Part shown: positions 31,464 to 40,018 of the stretch, piece by piece
How positions within the stretch are numbered: the first letter of the stretch is position 1
Layout: every line of letters starts with the position of its first letter
Origin: an uncultured Candidatus Hydrogenedens sp.
GTDB lineage: Bacteria > Myxococcota > UBA4151
Reading direction: 5' to 3'
DNA length: 44,459 nucleotides
NCBI GenBank assembly: GCA_902574205.1
Contig: CACGMS010000009.1
Span: 1 to 44,459, forward strand
Notes under the pieces: model-generated
Database searches by the model: none
What the model was told of the DNA's origin: nothing
Seen by the model: the letters and a program-made list of their open reading frames with translations, nothing else
Position numbers and translations under genes: made by a program

Positions 31464-33451
31464 GTCGTTGGACGAGTTTGTTTGTACTGTTGTTGGCTGT
31501 TCCTGCCTATGCCCAAGAGGTCAAGGCGCCAACTCAACAGCCCCCTGCTAAGCCCGCCGCTGCAACGGACGAGAAATCGGAAGCTGAGCCGAGCGAAGAG
31601 TCACCGAAAGAAGCGGTTGAGTCAGAAACCAAGAACAAGCCCGAGCCGCAACAGGCCGAGGTCGACCTTGAGCGGCTCAAATCACAACTCAAGCTTGAAC
31701 TGCTTGAGGAACTTTCTGCGGGTCGTAGTCAAGGGCTTGGTGTTCCTGCCGATTGGGAAGAAAAGACGCTCAAAGAGGAAATCAAGCCGGCTTTACGAAC
31801 CTTTGAGCTCAAGGGTTATTTTAGAACGCGTATGGACTACATGCGCAACCTTGACTTAGGCACAGCCCAGTTCAACCGAACTCGTGGCGGTTGGGATGGT
31901 TCCTCAAACGTTCCTCCTGCTTTATTTTGGCAAAGTGGCGATACTTCCGAGTTGTCCTCGGCGAATATGCGTTTTCGTTTAGATCCAACACTCAACCTGA
32001 GCGAGACGGTTCAGATTCATAGTCGTATCGATGTTTTTGATAATGTGATGCTCGGCGCAACGCCGGATTCATTTCCTGGCTTGATTGAAAACCCGTCGTC
32101 TCCGTTGTCTTTGTTCTCAGCCTCGTCCAATCCGCCTCAAGCGGGTGTTAATGGACCTTGGAGCAGTTTAGCGATCAAGCGTGTTTACGGTGATGTTTTG
32201 CTTCCTGTCGGTCGTTTGCGCTTTGGTCGTATGGGGTCGAACTTTGGTTTGGGCGTGCTCTCAAATTCGGGCGATGGCGACCAGGATGATGCCGGTGACA
32301 ACGCCGATCGAATCATGTTCTTGACCAAGCTGAGCGGTCATATTGTCGGCCTGGGTTGGGACTTCGCTGCCGAGGGACCATTTGGCGCTGGCGGCGGCAA
32401 CGGCGCTTCTCAGCCCTACCGCACGGGTGAAGGCCGTCAGCTTTATGATCTGGCGCAGCGCGATGATGTAGATCAATACGTAGCAGTGGTTGCCAAGGCG
32501 GATCGCGGCGAAGCCATGAAGCGTCTTCTAGCCGAGGGTAAAACCAGCACCAACTATGGTGCCTACGTTGTCTATCGCAGCCAAGCTTATGATTTCCCGA
32601 CGGAGTGGTACGGTAGCAATTACTCGGGTTCTTTTCCGAGTCAGGACCCCACGGTTGATGGGGGTAACTCACCGCGCGGGGCGTTGCGCCGTGATGCCCA
32701 GGCAACAATTGCTAGTCTTTGGTTTCGGCGCCAAAACAATCGGTATCGCATCGAGGCTGAAGCGGTCACCATTCAGGGTATGGTTGGATCGTTCGCAACG
32801 AAAGCCGAAGATGTCGGAAACCCTGCGGTCGAAGCTATTGAGATCTCACAGTTCGGTGCTGCGCTTGAGACCGATTATAAGTTAGCGAAAGATAAGCTCG
32901 TGGTCGGGCTGAACGCAGGCTACGCCAGCGGCGATGATTACCCGCGCTGGGGGCTCCGCCCGGGAACTGGCCAGGTCGCTGCCGGAGACCGTGAGACGGG
33001 CGACACTCGTCAGTTTGGTTGCCCCGTGGGCAACGAAACCAATACGGCAAACCCTTGTTCGGACGCGCTGGATAAAAACATCACCAATTTTCGCTTTGAC
33101 CCCTCATATCGTGTGGACCAAATCCTCTTTCGTGAGGTGATTGGTGGCATCACCGATGCTTGGTATGTCAAGCCGCACTTGAGTTATGCACTCAATTCGG
33201 CAGCCAAACTCAAAGCCGCTGCGGTTTATGGTCAGGCGATTCACGCTGAAAGTACGCCGGGCGGTGAAACACCCTTAGGTTTAGAGTTTGATCTTGGTTT
33301 TGATATGCAGCTCAAAAATCGCCTAGGCTTTGCTTTGGATTATGCCTTGCTCTTTCCGCTTGGCGGTTTGAACTATGCCGTTCCGCAGGGTGCGACGGTC
33401 AGCGCTGGCACTGCGCAGCGACTGATGGGTACCTTGATGCTGCGCTTTTGA
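31460..33451 (+). CDS. Outer-membrane beta-barrel (porin-like) protein
   Basis: A 663-residue exported protein. The signal peptide MSRWTSLFVLLLAVPAYAQ is followed by a Pro/Glu/Lys-rich linker and a short helical segment (about 65-90). A long region then shows alternating amphipathic strands rich in aromatic and Gly residues (FELKGYFRTRMDYMRNLDLG, IKRVYGDVLLPVGRLRFGRMG) and ends in a beta strand with C-terminal Phe (LMGTLMLRF), a barrel-insertion signal. It resembles the myxobacterial family TIGR04551, from memory only. The cargo is unknown. It overlaps the mce stop; argH follows after 15 bases. Confidence 0.7.
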   Translation: MSRWTSLFVLLLAVPAYAQEVKAPTQQPPAKPAAATDEKSEAEPSEESPKEAVESETKNKPEPQQAEVDLERLKSQLKLELLEELSAGRSQGLGVPADWEEKTLKEEIKPALRTFELKGYFRTRMDYMRNLDLGTAQFNRTRGGWDGSSNVPPALFWQSGDTSELSSANMRFRLDPTLNLSETVQIHSRIDVFDNVMLGATPDSFPGLIENPSSPLSLFSASSNPPQAGVNGPWSSLAIKRVYGDVLLPVGRLRFGRMGSNFGLGVLSNSGDGDQDDAGDNADRIMFLTKLSGHIVGLGWDFAAEGPFGAGGGNGASQPYRTGEGRQLYDLAQRDDVDQYVAVVAKADRGEAMKRLLAEGKTSTNYGAYVVYRSQAYDFPTEWYGSNYSGSFPSQDPTVDGGNSPRGALRRDAQATIASLWFRRQNNRYRIEAEAVTIQGMVGSFATKAEDVGNPAVEAIEISQFGAALETDYKLAKDKLVVGLNAGYASGDDYPRWGLRPGTGQVAAGDRETGDTRQFGCPVGNETNTANPCSDALDKNITNFRFDPSYRVDQILFREVIGGITDAWYVKPHLSYALNSAAKLKAAAVYGQAIHAESTPGGETPLGLEFDLGFDMQLKNRLGFALDYALLFPLGGLNYAVPQGATVSAGTAQRLMGTLMLRF

Positions 33452-33466
33452 TTCGGGGCGTCTAGC

Positions 33467-34852
33467 GTGAGTCAATACAGTTGGGGCGGTCGTTTTGCCG
33501 AAGGTATGGATGCTTTGGTGGCGCGCTTTAATGCCTCGGTTCGCTTCGATCAGCGGCTAGCCAAACATGACATTTTGGGCTCGCTCGCTCACGCTCGCAT
33601 GCTCTGCGCACAAGGCCTCCTTAGCGCAGAAGAACTCCGTTCTATTGAGGTTGGTCTCACACGTATTCAAGAGCGTATTGACGCTGGTGATTTTGCTTGG
33701 AGCGATGCGCTCGAAGATGTGCACATGAACATTGAAGCAGAGCTGGTGGAAACGATCGGCGCAGCGGGTAAAAAATTACACACGGCTCGCTCTCGCAATG
33801 ATCAAGTGGCTACCGATATGCGCTTGTGGATCAATGAGGTAGGCGCTGAGCTGATTGCTTCGTTGGTCGCGCTGCGCTCAGCGTTGATCGAGCAGGCTCA
33901 AGCGCATCAGGATTTTATTTTACCTGGCTATACGCATCTGCAACGGGCTCAACCCGTTCGGCTGAGTCATCATCTGCTCGCCCATGAGGCGCATCTTGCG
34001 CGTGATACACAACGCATTGCTGATGCGATACGTCGTCAGAACTATTCGCCGCTTGGAAGCGGCGCGCTTGCGGGCACGCCGCACGCGATTGATCGTCAGC
34101 ATGTGGCTGAGCAGCTCGGGTTTGATGGTGTCACCACCAACAGCCTCGATGCGGTGGGTGCGCGCGATCATATGCTTGAGTTACTGGCAGCGTGCGCCAT
34201 CGCCCAGATCGGCTTGAGTCGCTTAGCCGAAGAACTCGTGTTGTGGTCGAGTCAGGAGTTTGCGTTTTGTACGTTGTCGGACGCTTATTGTACGGGCTCT
34301 TCGATGATGCCGCAGAAAAAGAACCCCGATATGCCGGAGTTGGTGCGCGGTAAAGCCGGACGAGTACTGGGTGATTTTGTGGCGCTTGCTACCGTCGTTA
34401 AAGGTTTACCGCTCGCGTACAATAAAGATTTACAAGAAGACAAAGAACCTTTGTTCGATGCGGTGGATACGCTTCGTGATTGTGCCACGGTGATGACTGG
34501 AACGGTCGCTACGGCAACCTTTCATCGACAGCGTATGGAAGATGCCTTGCGCGATGGCTATGTCGAAGCGACTGAGCTGGCTGATCTGTTGGTGGAACAG
34601 GGTGTTGCCTTTCGCGAAGCGCATCATCGTGTCGGTGACCTTGTTGGTGAGTTAGCAAAAAATGGTCAGCGTTTGATCGATACCACGGATGACCAGATTC
34701 ATCACCATTTGAAACTCGACGCTGACGTTGTGCGCGCTCGCTTTGATCTCGAAGCGATGATCGATCGCAGACAACAACCGGGCAGCCCAGCCAAGGATTA
34801 CGTTGCACAGGCGTTGGTTGCGGCAAAGAAGCGCTTGGAGCGATCGCTGTGA
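33467..34852 (+). CDS. argH: Argininosuccinate lyase
   Basis: Last step of arginine synthesis: argininosuccinate to arginine plus fumarate. The product is 461 residues with a GTG start after GGGGCG. It starts SQYSWGGRFAEGMDALVARFNASV. It has TARSRNDQVATDMRLW, GYTHLQRAQPVRLSHHLLA and the fumarase/lyase superfamily signature GSSMMPQKKNPD. Cytoplasmic homotetramer in known homologues. Its stop overlaps the GTG of the following small lipoprotein gene. Confidence 0.96.
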   Translation: MSQYSWGGRFAEGMDALVARFNASVRFDQRLAKHDILGSLAHARMLCAQGLLSAEELRSIEVGLTRIQERIDAGDFAWSDALEDVHMNIEAELVETIGAAGKKLHTARSRNDQVATDMRLWINEVGAELIASLVALRSALIEQAQAHQDFILPGYTHLQRAQPVRLSHHLLAHEAHLARDTQRIADAIRRQNYSPLGSGALAGTPHAIDRQHVAEQLGFDGVTTNSLDAVGARDHMLELLAACAIAQIGLSRLAEELVLWSSQEFAFCTLSDAYCTGSSMMPQKKNPDMPELVRGKAGRVLGDFVALATVVKGLPLAYNKDLQEDKEPLFDAVDTLRDCATVMTGTVATATFHRQRMEDALRDGYVEATELADLLVEQGVAFREAHHRVGDLVGELAKNGQRLIDTTDDQIHHHLKLDADVVRARFDLEAMIDRRQQPGSPAKDYVAQALVAAKKRLERSL

Positions 34853-34983
34853 AGTCTGTCGTATTATTGATTTTTATCGTGGTGGGTTGCGGGGTTAAAG
34901 GTCCACCGCTACCACCGGTTGGTGCGTCGCCAGTTTCTAAACAGCCTGGGGAGAGCCGCAGTGTTGAACGCAAACAGCCTTGA
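34849..34983 (+). CDS. Small LptM/YifL-like lipoprotein (missed by ORF track)
   Basis: A 44-residue product from GTG 34849, which overlaps the argH stop (GTGA). It has a minimal lipoprotein signal, MKSVVLLIFIVVGC, followed by CGVKGPPLPPVG. The CGxKGP-P motif right after the lipidated Cys is the hallmark of the LptM (YifL/LPAM_2) family, whose E. coli member stabilises the LptD-LptE translocon. In many proteobacteria this gene sits beside argH, lysA or dapF; here it lies between argH and dapA. Its last 23 bases overlap the dapA start in another frame. At under 60 codons it is absent from the supplied track. Confidence 0.8.
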   Translation: MKSVVLLIFIVVGCGVKGPPLPPVGASPVSKQPGESRSVERKQP

Positions 34984-35860
34984 GGGCACCTACACCGCTT
35001 TAATTACTCCTTTTACCGAGGACGGTCAGATTGATTTCCAAGCGTTTTCATCGCTTGTTGAGCGTCAGATCGAGGCGGGTATTGATGGGCTGGTACCTTG
35101 CGGAACGACCGGCGAAGCAGCCACTATGGAGCCGGCTGAACAAGCGGCATTAATCGCTGTTTGCGTCGAAGTCGCCGCTGGCCGCGTGCCAGTGATCGCT
35201 GGTGTCGGTTCAATGAGCACGCTTGAGAGTGCGACCTTGGCACAAGCAGCTTGTGCAGCGGGCGTTGACGGGCTGTTGTTGGTGACGCCGCCTTATAATA
35301 AGCCGCCTCAAGCGGGCTTGATTGCGCACTTTAAAGCCGTCGCACAAGCAGCTCAGGATCGTCCGATCATTTTCTACAATGTACCCGGTCGCACCGCTTA
35401 TGATGCAGGACTCGATGATTTGATTGCGGTGTCTCAAGCTGTTCCAAGCGTGATCGGGGTCAAAGAAGCGACGGGTGATATCGAGCGAGCGACTCAACTC
35501 AACGAGCATTTTGGTGATCGCTTGGCGCTGCTCAGTGGCGACGATTTTAGCCTTTTGCCCTTTTATTCCGTGGGGGGGCGCGGTGCGGTGTCCGTGGTGA
35601 GCAACATTGTACCGAAAACTACGGGGTCGATTTACCGTCATGCGCAAGCGGGTGATTGGGATCAGGCTCGACGTGCCTTTGCGGCTATCCGTCCATTAAC
35701 TCGTCAGTTGTTTGCAACCACTAATCCGATCCCCGTTAAAATGGCGGCGGCGCTGATGGGTTGGTGTTCGCCGTACTTTCGGTTGCCTTTGGTTCCGCTT
35801 GACGGTTCGCCGCTCGAGCAGCTGCAGCAAGCCCTCCATGCGTGCGAGGAGCTTCGATGA
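34961..35860 (+). CDS. dapA: 4-hydroxy-tetrahydrodipicolinate synthase
   Basis: Condenses pyruvate with aspartate semialdehyde in lysine/diaminopimelate synthesis. The product has CGTTGEAATM (active-site Thr pair), YNVPGRTAY (active-site Tyr), and GVKEATGD (Schiff-base Lys). The track starts at TTG 34919; GTG 34961, after GGGGAGAG, gives MLNANSLEGTYTALITPF and 299 residues, close to the 292 of E. coli. The start lies inside the small lipoprotein gene. dapB follows by ATGA overlap, so the two DAP-pathway steps are coupled. Confidence 0.95.
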   Translation: MLNANSLEGTYTALITPFTEDGQIDFQAFSSLVERQIEAGIDGLVPCGTTGEAATMEPAEQAALIAVCVEVAAGRVPVIAGVGSMSTLESATLAQAACAAGVDGLLLVTPPYNKPPQAGLIAHFKAVAQAAQDRPIIFYNVPGRTAYDAGLDDLIAVSQAVPSVIGVKEATGDIERATQLNEHFGDRLALLSGDDFSLLPFYSVGGRGAVSVVSNIVPKTTGSIYRHAQAGDWDQARRAFAAIRPLTRQLFATTNPIPVKMAAALMGWCSPYFRLPLVPLDGSPLEQLQQALHACEELR

Positions 35861-36576
35861 TCCGTCTTGCTCTTCATGGTGCCTCGGGGCGTATGGGTAA
35901 GGCGGTCGAAGGTCTCTTGGACGGTCGCTTTGCAGTGGTCGCTCGTTTGGACGCAGACAGCTCGGAGGCCGATTACCAAGCGGCGCTGAGCGCTTCTGAT
36001 TTGGTTATCGATTTTAGCACCGCTTCCGCCATGGATAAGTTGTGTTCTGCGCTTGAGTCTGAGCCCCGAGCGCTGGTTTCTGGGACGACGGGAATGACCG
36101 ATGTGCACATGCGACGCTTACGTGCTCTGGCTGAACGGGTGCCGGTGCTCTGGGCGTCGAATATGAGCTTAGGCGTGACGGTACTCAAAACGCTTGTCGC
36201 TCAGGCTTCTAGGCAGCTGGCTGAATGGGACCTCGAATTGGTTGAAACGCATCACCGTCACAAGGTGGATGCCCCTTCTGGAACAGCGCTTACTTTAGCT
36301 GAAGTGGCGGCGAATGAGCGCCCGGGAAGCACAATTGTTTGTGGTCGCGAGGGTGAAGGGCGCAGGCATCCTGGTCAGATTGGGATTCAAGCCATGCGCG
36401 GCGGTTCGGTGGTTGGGCATCATGAGGCGCATTTCTTTGGTCAAGCCGAGCAGATCACCATCGCTCATCGCGCCGAAAGTCGAGATCAGTTCGCAAGCGG
36501 CGCGCTGCGGGCAGCCTATTGGCTTTCTGGTCGGCCTGCGGGCTGGTATGAGCTTGAGCAGGTTTTGGGTTTATGA
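35857..36576 (+). CDS. dapB: 4-hydroxy-tetrahydrodipicolinate reductase
   Basis: NAD(P)H-dependent reduction of the DapA product. The protein starts MIRLALHGASGRMGKAV (GxxGxMG nucleotide motif) and has VIDFSTASAM, SGTTGM and the catalytic/substrate signature ETHHRHKVDAPSGTAL. The track start at 35842 adds five residues; ATG 35857, preceded by GAGGAG and overlapping the dapA stop, is preferred. The product is 239 residues, a little shorter than the 273 of E. coli. Confidence 0.95.
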   Translation: MIRLALHGASGRMGKAVEGLLDGRFAVVARLDADSSEADYQAALSASDLVIDFSTASAMDKLCSALESEPRALVSGTTGMTDVHMRRLRALAERVPVLWASNMSLGVTVLKTLVAQASRQLAEWDLELVETHHRHKVDAPSGTALTLAEVAANERPGSTIVCGREGEGRRHPGQIGIQAMRGGSVVGHHEAHFFGQAEQITIAHRAESRDQFASGALRAAYWLSGRPAGWYELEQVLGL

Positions 36577-37109
36577 GCGGTATCTTTTTGGGGCTTGGTG
36601 GAAATCTCGGGTCGGTAGCTGAAACCTTTGGTGCTGCGCTTGAGCATTTTGAGCAGTCGGGTTGGTTTCGTGTGGTTCGCAGCAGTCGGTTGTGGCGTTC
36701 GCCATCGTGGGGCTTTGAAGGTCCTGACTTTCTCAACGCCGTTGTGGAGATCCAAACGACTCATGCACCGCATGATTTACTCAACGCGCTGCTGGCTTAC
36801 GAAATCCAGTGCGGGCGCGTGCGCGGTGAGAGCATGGGAAGCCGGCCGATTGATTTGGACCTTTTGGCGTGGGCGGATCAAGTGATTGATGAGCCCGGTT
36901 TGACCTTGCCCCACCCGGGAACACCGAGCCGTCGCTTTGTCCTTGAGCCGCTGCATGACTTGGCGCCTGAGCTCAACCTGATGCTCTCGGAGAGTGTAGA
37001 GCGCTTGGTTCTTAAAGCTCGGCTCATCGACCCGAACGTCTCGGTCATACCGGACAGCGACGACTGGCTCAGTTGGTCCACCTTAGACCTTGAGCGAAGA
37101 GCCTCTTAG
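36573..37109 (+). CDS. folK: HPPK, folate synthesis pyrophosphokinase
   Basis: Transfers pyrophosphate to 6-hydroxymethyl-dihydropterin in folate synthesis. The 178-residue product starts IFLGLGGNLGSVAETF (GlGsNlG motif). It contains WGFEGPDFLNAVVEI, GSRPIDLDLLAW (RxIDLDLL signature) and LPHPGTPSRRFVLEPLHDLAPEL. It overlaps the dapB stop by ATGA. Its stop TAG shares bases with the stop of the convergent minus-strand gene. Confidence 0.93.
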   Translation: MSGIFLGLGGNLGSVAETFGAALEHFEQSGWFRVVRSSRLWRSPSWGFEGPDFLNAVVEIQTTHAPHDLLNALLAYEIQCGRVRGESMGSRPIDLDLLAWADQVIDEPGLTLPHPGTPSRRFVLEPLHDLAPELNLMLSESVERLVLKARLIDPNVSVIPDSDDWLSWSTLDLERRAS

Positions 37110-38182
37110 TCGCAGCCTTGCCACGCAGGTTCATTCGCCTGAGCGCTGCAGACTTCGGACATCTCGTCGCAGTTGGCGCTTTGGCACTGACCGTCTTGGT
37201 CGCAGCTTTCTCCGTCTGCTTTCTTGGCGGTGCATTGGCGAGATTCGTAATCGCAGAACGCGGTGGTGACGCAAGCGGTGAGCATGAGGTTTTGCTCTGC
37301 GCCCTCAAAGCAGTTTTCGCCGACCGCTTTGGGAGCGGTGCATTGTGTGGTGGAGCCGTTCGTACTGATCGGACAGACCAGATCGCCCTCACACATCACG
37401 CCGTTGGAACCGCAATCGGCCCCGGCTGAGCTGGTGAAGCTGGCTTCGGTGCAGGTACCCTCGATACACAAGAGATTTGCTGCCATATTGCATCCACCAA
37501 AGACGTCCGTAGGTCCATCGCTTTCGCAGGTTGAACCTACACCTCCAGATTCACTTGCTGCTTGGCAGATGTCGTCATCGTCGCATTCAAGACCCTCTGC
37601 ACAATTGGCCTGGGCGCAGGACTCACCTTGATTGGCATCGGGTATGATCGGGTTGACTTCGCAGACACCACATTGGTTGTTGCTTGCGCTGCAGGATCCT
37701 ACGCCATCGCCGTCGAGGCATTCTTCATCAATGAAGCATCCTCCGCCTTGCTCGACCGTGCCGGTAAAAATTTGATCGCAGGCATCTGCATTCAAATCTC
37801 CACTGCACGAGAGGTTATTAATTTCTTGCAGGCACGCTGAGAAGGTGTCCGAGACAAAGACTACACGGTCGGCTTCAATCGCATCCTTGATGCGATCAAT
37901 GCCACCTCCGGGTGCAAGGATCATCGATTGGCATGCTGTGTCATCCATCGCTTCAGCACCGAGGCTGCGTAGCCACGACCGCATCGCACGTGACGAGTTG
38001 CACCGAGCGAAGTAGCCGCAATAACTGTCGGCAATGGCCTGTGCAATTTCCGACGGGGTGCTTGGCGTCACGCCGTTACCGCCGCCGCCACCTCCGCCGC
38101 CACCGCCACCGCCGCTCGGCGTTGGTGGGCCGCAGGCGATGGATGAGAGACCGAACAAAGCAATAATGAGTAGGCGCGCCAT
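37106..38182 (-). CDS. Cys-rich secreted lipoprotein, unknown function
   Basis: A 358-residue exported protein with signal MARLLIIALFGLSSIAC, where Cys17 is the likely lipidation site. A PPTPSG(12 x Gly) linker follows, then a helical region with a few Cys (DSYCGYFARC). The C-terminal two thirds has more than 20 Cys in EGF- or Dickkopf-like spacing (CFIDEECLDGDG, QCQSANC). Such proteins are frequent in Myxococcota and Bradymonadales surfaces. A GAGGAG ribosome-binding site precedes the ATG. It is downstream of, and maybe co-transcribed with, the ABC-F gene. Many plus-strand ORFs over it are shadows. Confidence 0.75.
   Translation of the reverse strand: MARLLIIALFGLSSIACGPPTPSGGGGGGGGGGGGNGVTPSTPSEIAQAIADSYCGYFARCNSSRAMRSWLRSLGAEAMDDTACQSMILAPGGGIDRIKDAIEADRVVFVSDTFSACLQEINNLSCSGDLNADACDQIFTGTVEQGGGCFIDEECLDGDGVGSCSASNNQCGVCEVNPIIPDANQGESCAQANCAEGLECDDDDICQAASESGGVGSTCESDGPTDVFGGCNMAANLLCIEGTCTEASFTSSAGADCGSNGVMCEGDLVCPISTNGSTTQCTAPKAVGENCFEGAEQNLMLTACVTTAFCDYESRQCTAKKADGESCDQDGQCQSANCDEMSEVCSAQANEPAWQGCD
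38078..38113 (-). repeat. (GGN)12 trinucleotide run encoding polyglycine
   Basis: Twelve consecutive glycine codons in the lipoprotein linker. The codons vary at the third base, so it is an imperfect trinucleotide repeat rather than a pure microsatellite. It probably acts as a flexible spacer that lifts the Cys-rich part from the membrane. Confidence 0.85.
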
Positions 38183-38257
38183 GTGAAGACTCCTCGATGT
38201 GGAGTGTGCATAAGGCGCGCAACGGGCTGGGACAACCCGGCTTCGTTAGTTTCTGTT

Positions 38258-39865
38258 TTAGCGCAGCGTGCCGTGCTTGGCGCGAAACGAATCGTAATCG
38301 CCGGGGTAATCGACCAAGCCTTTCGAGGTCAGCGCCCAGATCCTGGTGGCGAAGGCGCTGATCAGGTCTTGGTTGTGCGTGGCAACCAAACAGGTGCCTT
38401 TGAATGCCGCCAAGCCTTCGCCGAGCGCGCTGATGCTCTCTAGGTCGAGGTGATTGGTGGGTTCATCCAGAAACAGCAGGTTGTGTTGCAGCAGCATCAG
38501 CTCTGAAAAGAGTAAACGCGCACGCTCTCCACCGCTCAGATGGTCTGTCTTTTTAAAGCATTCTTCGCGACCAAAGAGCATCTGACCTAAATAACCGCGC
38601 ACCGCCTCTTGGCTCTCTGCTGGGCGCTTGTTGTGCAGCCATTCAAGCAGGCTCGAGCCTGGCTCAATGGCGCCAAAGTTGTCTTGAGCATAAAAGCCGT
38701 AGTCGACGTTGTGACCATGAGTGATGCTCCCAGAGCCCGGAGCGAGCTGCCCAGCGACCAAGTTCAGCAGCGCGGTTTTGCCGCTACCTGAAGGTCCAAC
38801 TACAGCGATACGTTCATTGCGTCCGATGTGCAGATTCGATTGGTTGAGTACGGTCAAAGCCGGCTCGTGGGGTCCACGTTTTGGAAAGGCGAGGGTTGCG
38901 TCTTCAATGCGCACAACATCTTTGCCCGGTTGCTGCTCGACTTTAAACCGAATGAAAGGTTTTTGGATGTTTGATTTCTTGAGTTCGGTGGGCGTGAGCT
39001 TGGCAACTTGTCGTTCTCGACTCTTGACTTGGCTGGCACGTGACCCGGCACGAAAGCGCTGAATGAAGTCATTGAGCTGGGCAATTTTCTCTAAGCGCTG
39101 CTCTTGGTCGGCTTCGACGCGTCCCCGCACCGCCATCTTGGCTTCGACCATATCGTCATAGTTACCCGGATAAGGAATGATGGTTTCGTAGTCGATATCA
39201 GCGATGTGCGTACACACCTCATTGAGGAAGTGTCGGTCGTGACTGATCAGGATCAAGCTGCCTTGATAGCGGCATAAAAATCGCTTGAGCCAATCGATAC
39301 AATCGAGGTCCAAATGGTTGGTTGGCTCATCGAGAAGAAGGACTTGAGGGTCGCCAAACAACGCCTGGGCGAGCAGCGCGCGCACTTTGATCGATGCGGG
39401 CAGCTCGGACATCATCGAATAATGCAGTTGGTCGCTGATCCCTAAACCGGCAAGCAGTTCACCGGCGTGGACTTCGGCCATGTAGCCATCTTCTTCGGCC
39501 ACCACCATTTCGAGCTCGGCGAGACGCTCACCATCGGCCTCGGTCAGGTTTTCACCTTTGGCATAGAGCATCTCTTTTTCTTGGTTCACCGCCCACAGAC
39601 GAGTATTGCCTTGGATCACCGTATCCATGACCGTGAATTCATCAAATGCGTGTTGGTCCTGACGTAAGATACCGACTTTATCAGGTAAGCCGATACGTCC
39701 CGAATCAGCGGCTTCCTCGCCGGTTAGGATGCGCATAAACGTCGATTTCCCGGCCCCGTTCGGGCCGGTCAGGCCGTAGCGTCGTCCGGGTGAAAAGGTC
39801 ATGTTGACCTTTTCAAATAAAGTGGTGGCACCGAAGCCTTTGCTGACATCGTTTAAGTTGATCAT
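38258..39865 (-). CDS. ABC-F ATPase, YbiT type
   Basis: ABC-F proteins act on the ribosome, not in transport. The 535-residue protein has two nucleotide-binding domains and no membrane segments. First domain: Walker A GPNGAGKST, degenerate signature SELPASIKVRALLAQ, Walker B LLLDEPTNHLD, H-loop SHDRHF. An interdomain linker follows with EKIAQLNDFIQRFRAGSRASQVKSRERQ. Second domain: Walker A GPSGSGKT, signature LSGGERAR, Walker B LFLDEPTNHLD, and ATHNQDL in place of SHDR. Length and many blocks (RQDQHAFDEFTVMDTVI, VCTHIADIDYETIIPYPGNYDD) match E. coli YbiT, including its degenerate first signature. It is the upstream gene of a minus-strand pair. Confidence 0.92.
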   Translation of the reverse strand: MINLNDVSKGFGATTLFEKVNMTFSPGRRYGLTGPNGAGKSTFMRILTGEEAADSGRIGLPDKVGILRQDQHAFDEFTVMDTVIQGNTRLWAVNQEKEMLYAKGENLTEADGERLAELEMVVAEEDGYMAEVHAGELLAGLGISDQLHYSMMSELPASIKVRALLAQALFGDPQVLLLDEPTNHLDLDCIDWLKRFLCRYQGSLILISHDRHFLNEVCTHIADIDYETIIPYPGNYDDMVEAKMAVRGRVEADQEQRLEKIAQLNDFIQRFRAGSRASQVKSRERQVAKLTPTELKKSNIQKPFIRFKVEQQPGKDVVRIEDATLAFPKRGPHEPALTVLNQSNLHIGRNERIAVVGPSGSGKTALLNLVAGQLAPGSGSITHGHNVDYGFYAQDNFGAIEPGSSLLEWLHNKRPAESQEAVRGYLGQMLFGREECFKKTDHLSGGERARLLFSELMLLQHNLLFLDEPTNHLDLESISALGEGLAAFKGTCLVATHNQDLISAFATRIWALTSKGLVDYPGDYDSFRAKHGTLR

Positions 39866-40018
39866 CGAGCAACTCCCAAGAGCGTTTTCGGGAGGCGCCT
39901 AGCAAACCCTAAGCCGGCTTACCATGAACAATTCTTCATTGGATGCGGCCCAATGTTTTCAGTTGCGGCGAAACGGCGTTACGATAGCGCCCGAGCTTAG
40001 CGTACTCGAGGAGGCCTT
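39866..40018. promoter_or_regulatory. Divergent promoter region between ABC-F and ApbE-like genes
   Basis: A 153-base gap separating oppositely transcribed genes, so both promoters should be here. On the plus strand a TACGAT (-10-like) near 39980 follows an upstream TTTTCA at a poor spacing; on the minus strand no better match is seen. GAGGAGG at 40008-40014 is the ribosome-binding site of the ApbE-like gene. Confidence 0.35.

Noticed and set aside
37118-38443. Several plus-strand ORFs opposite the Cys-rich lipoprotein and ABC-F genes
   Set aside because: They are antisense to well-supported minus-strand genes with signal peptide, Cys pattern or ABC motifs; none has family features.
38258-39865. 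Degenerate first ABC signature in the ABC-F protein as evidence of inactivation
   Set aside because: E. coli YbiT has a similarly altered first signature, so this is normal for the subfamily.
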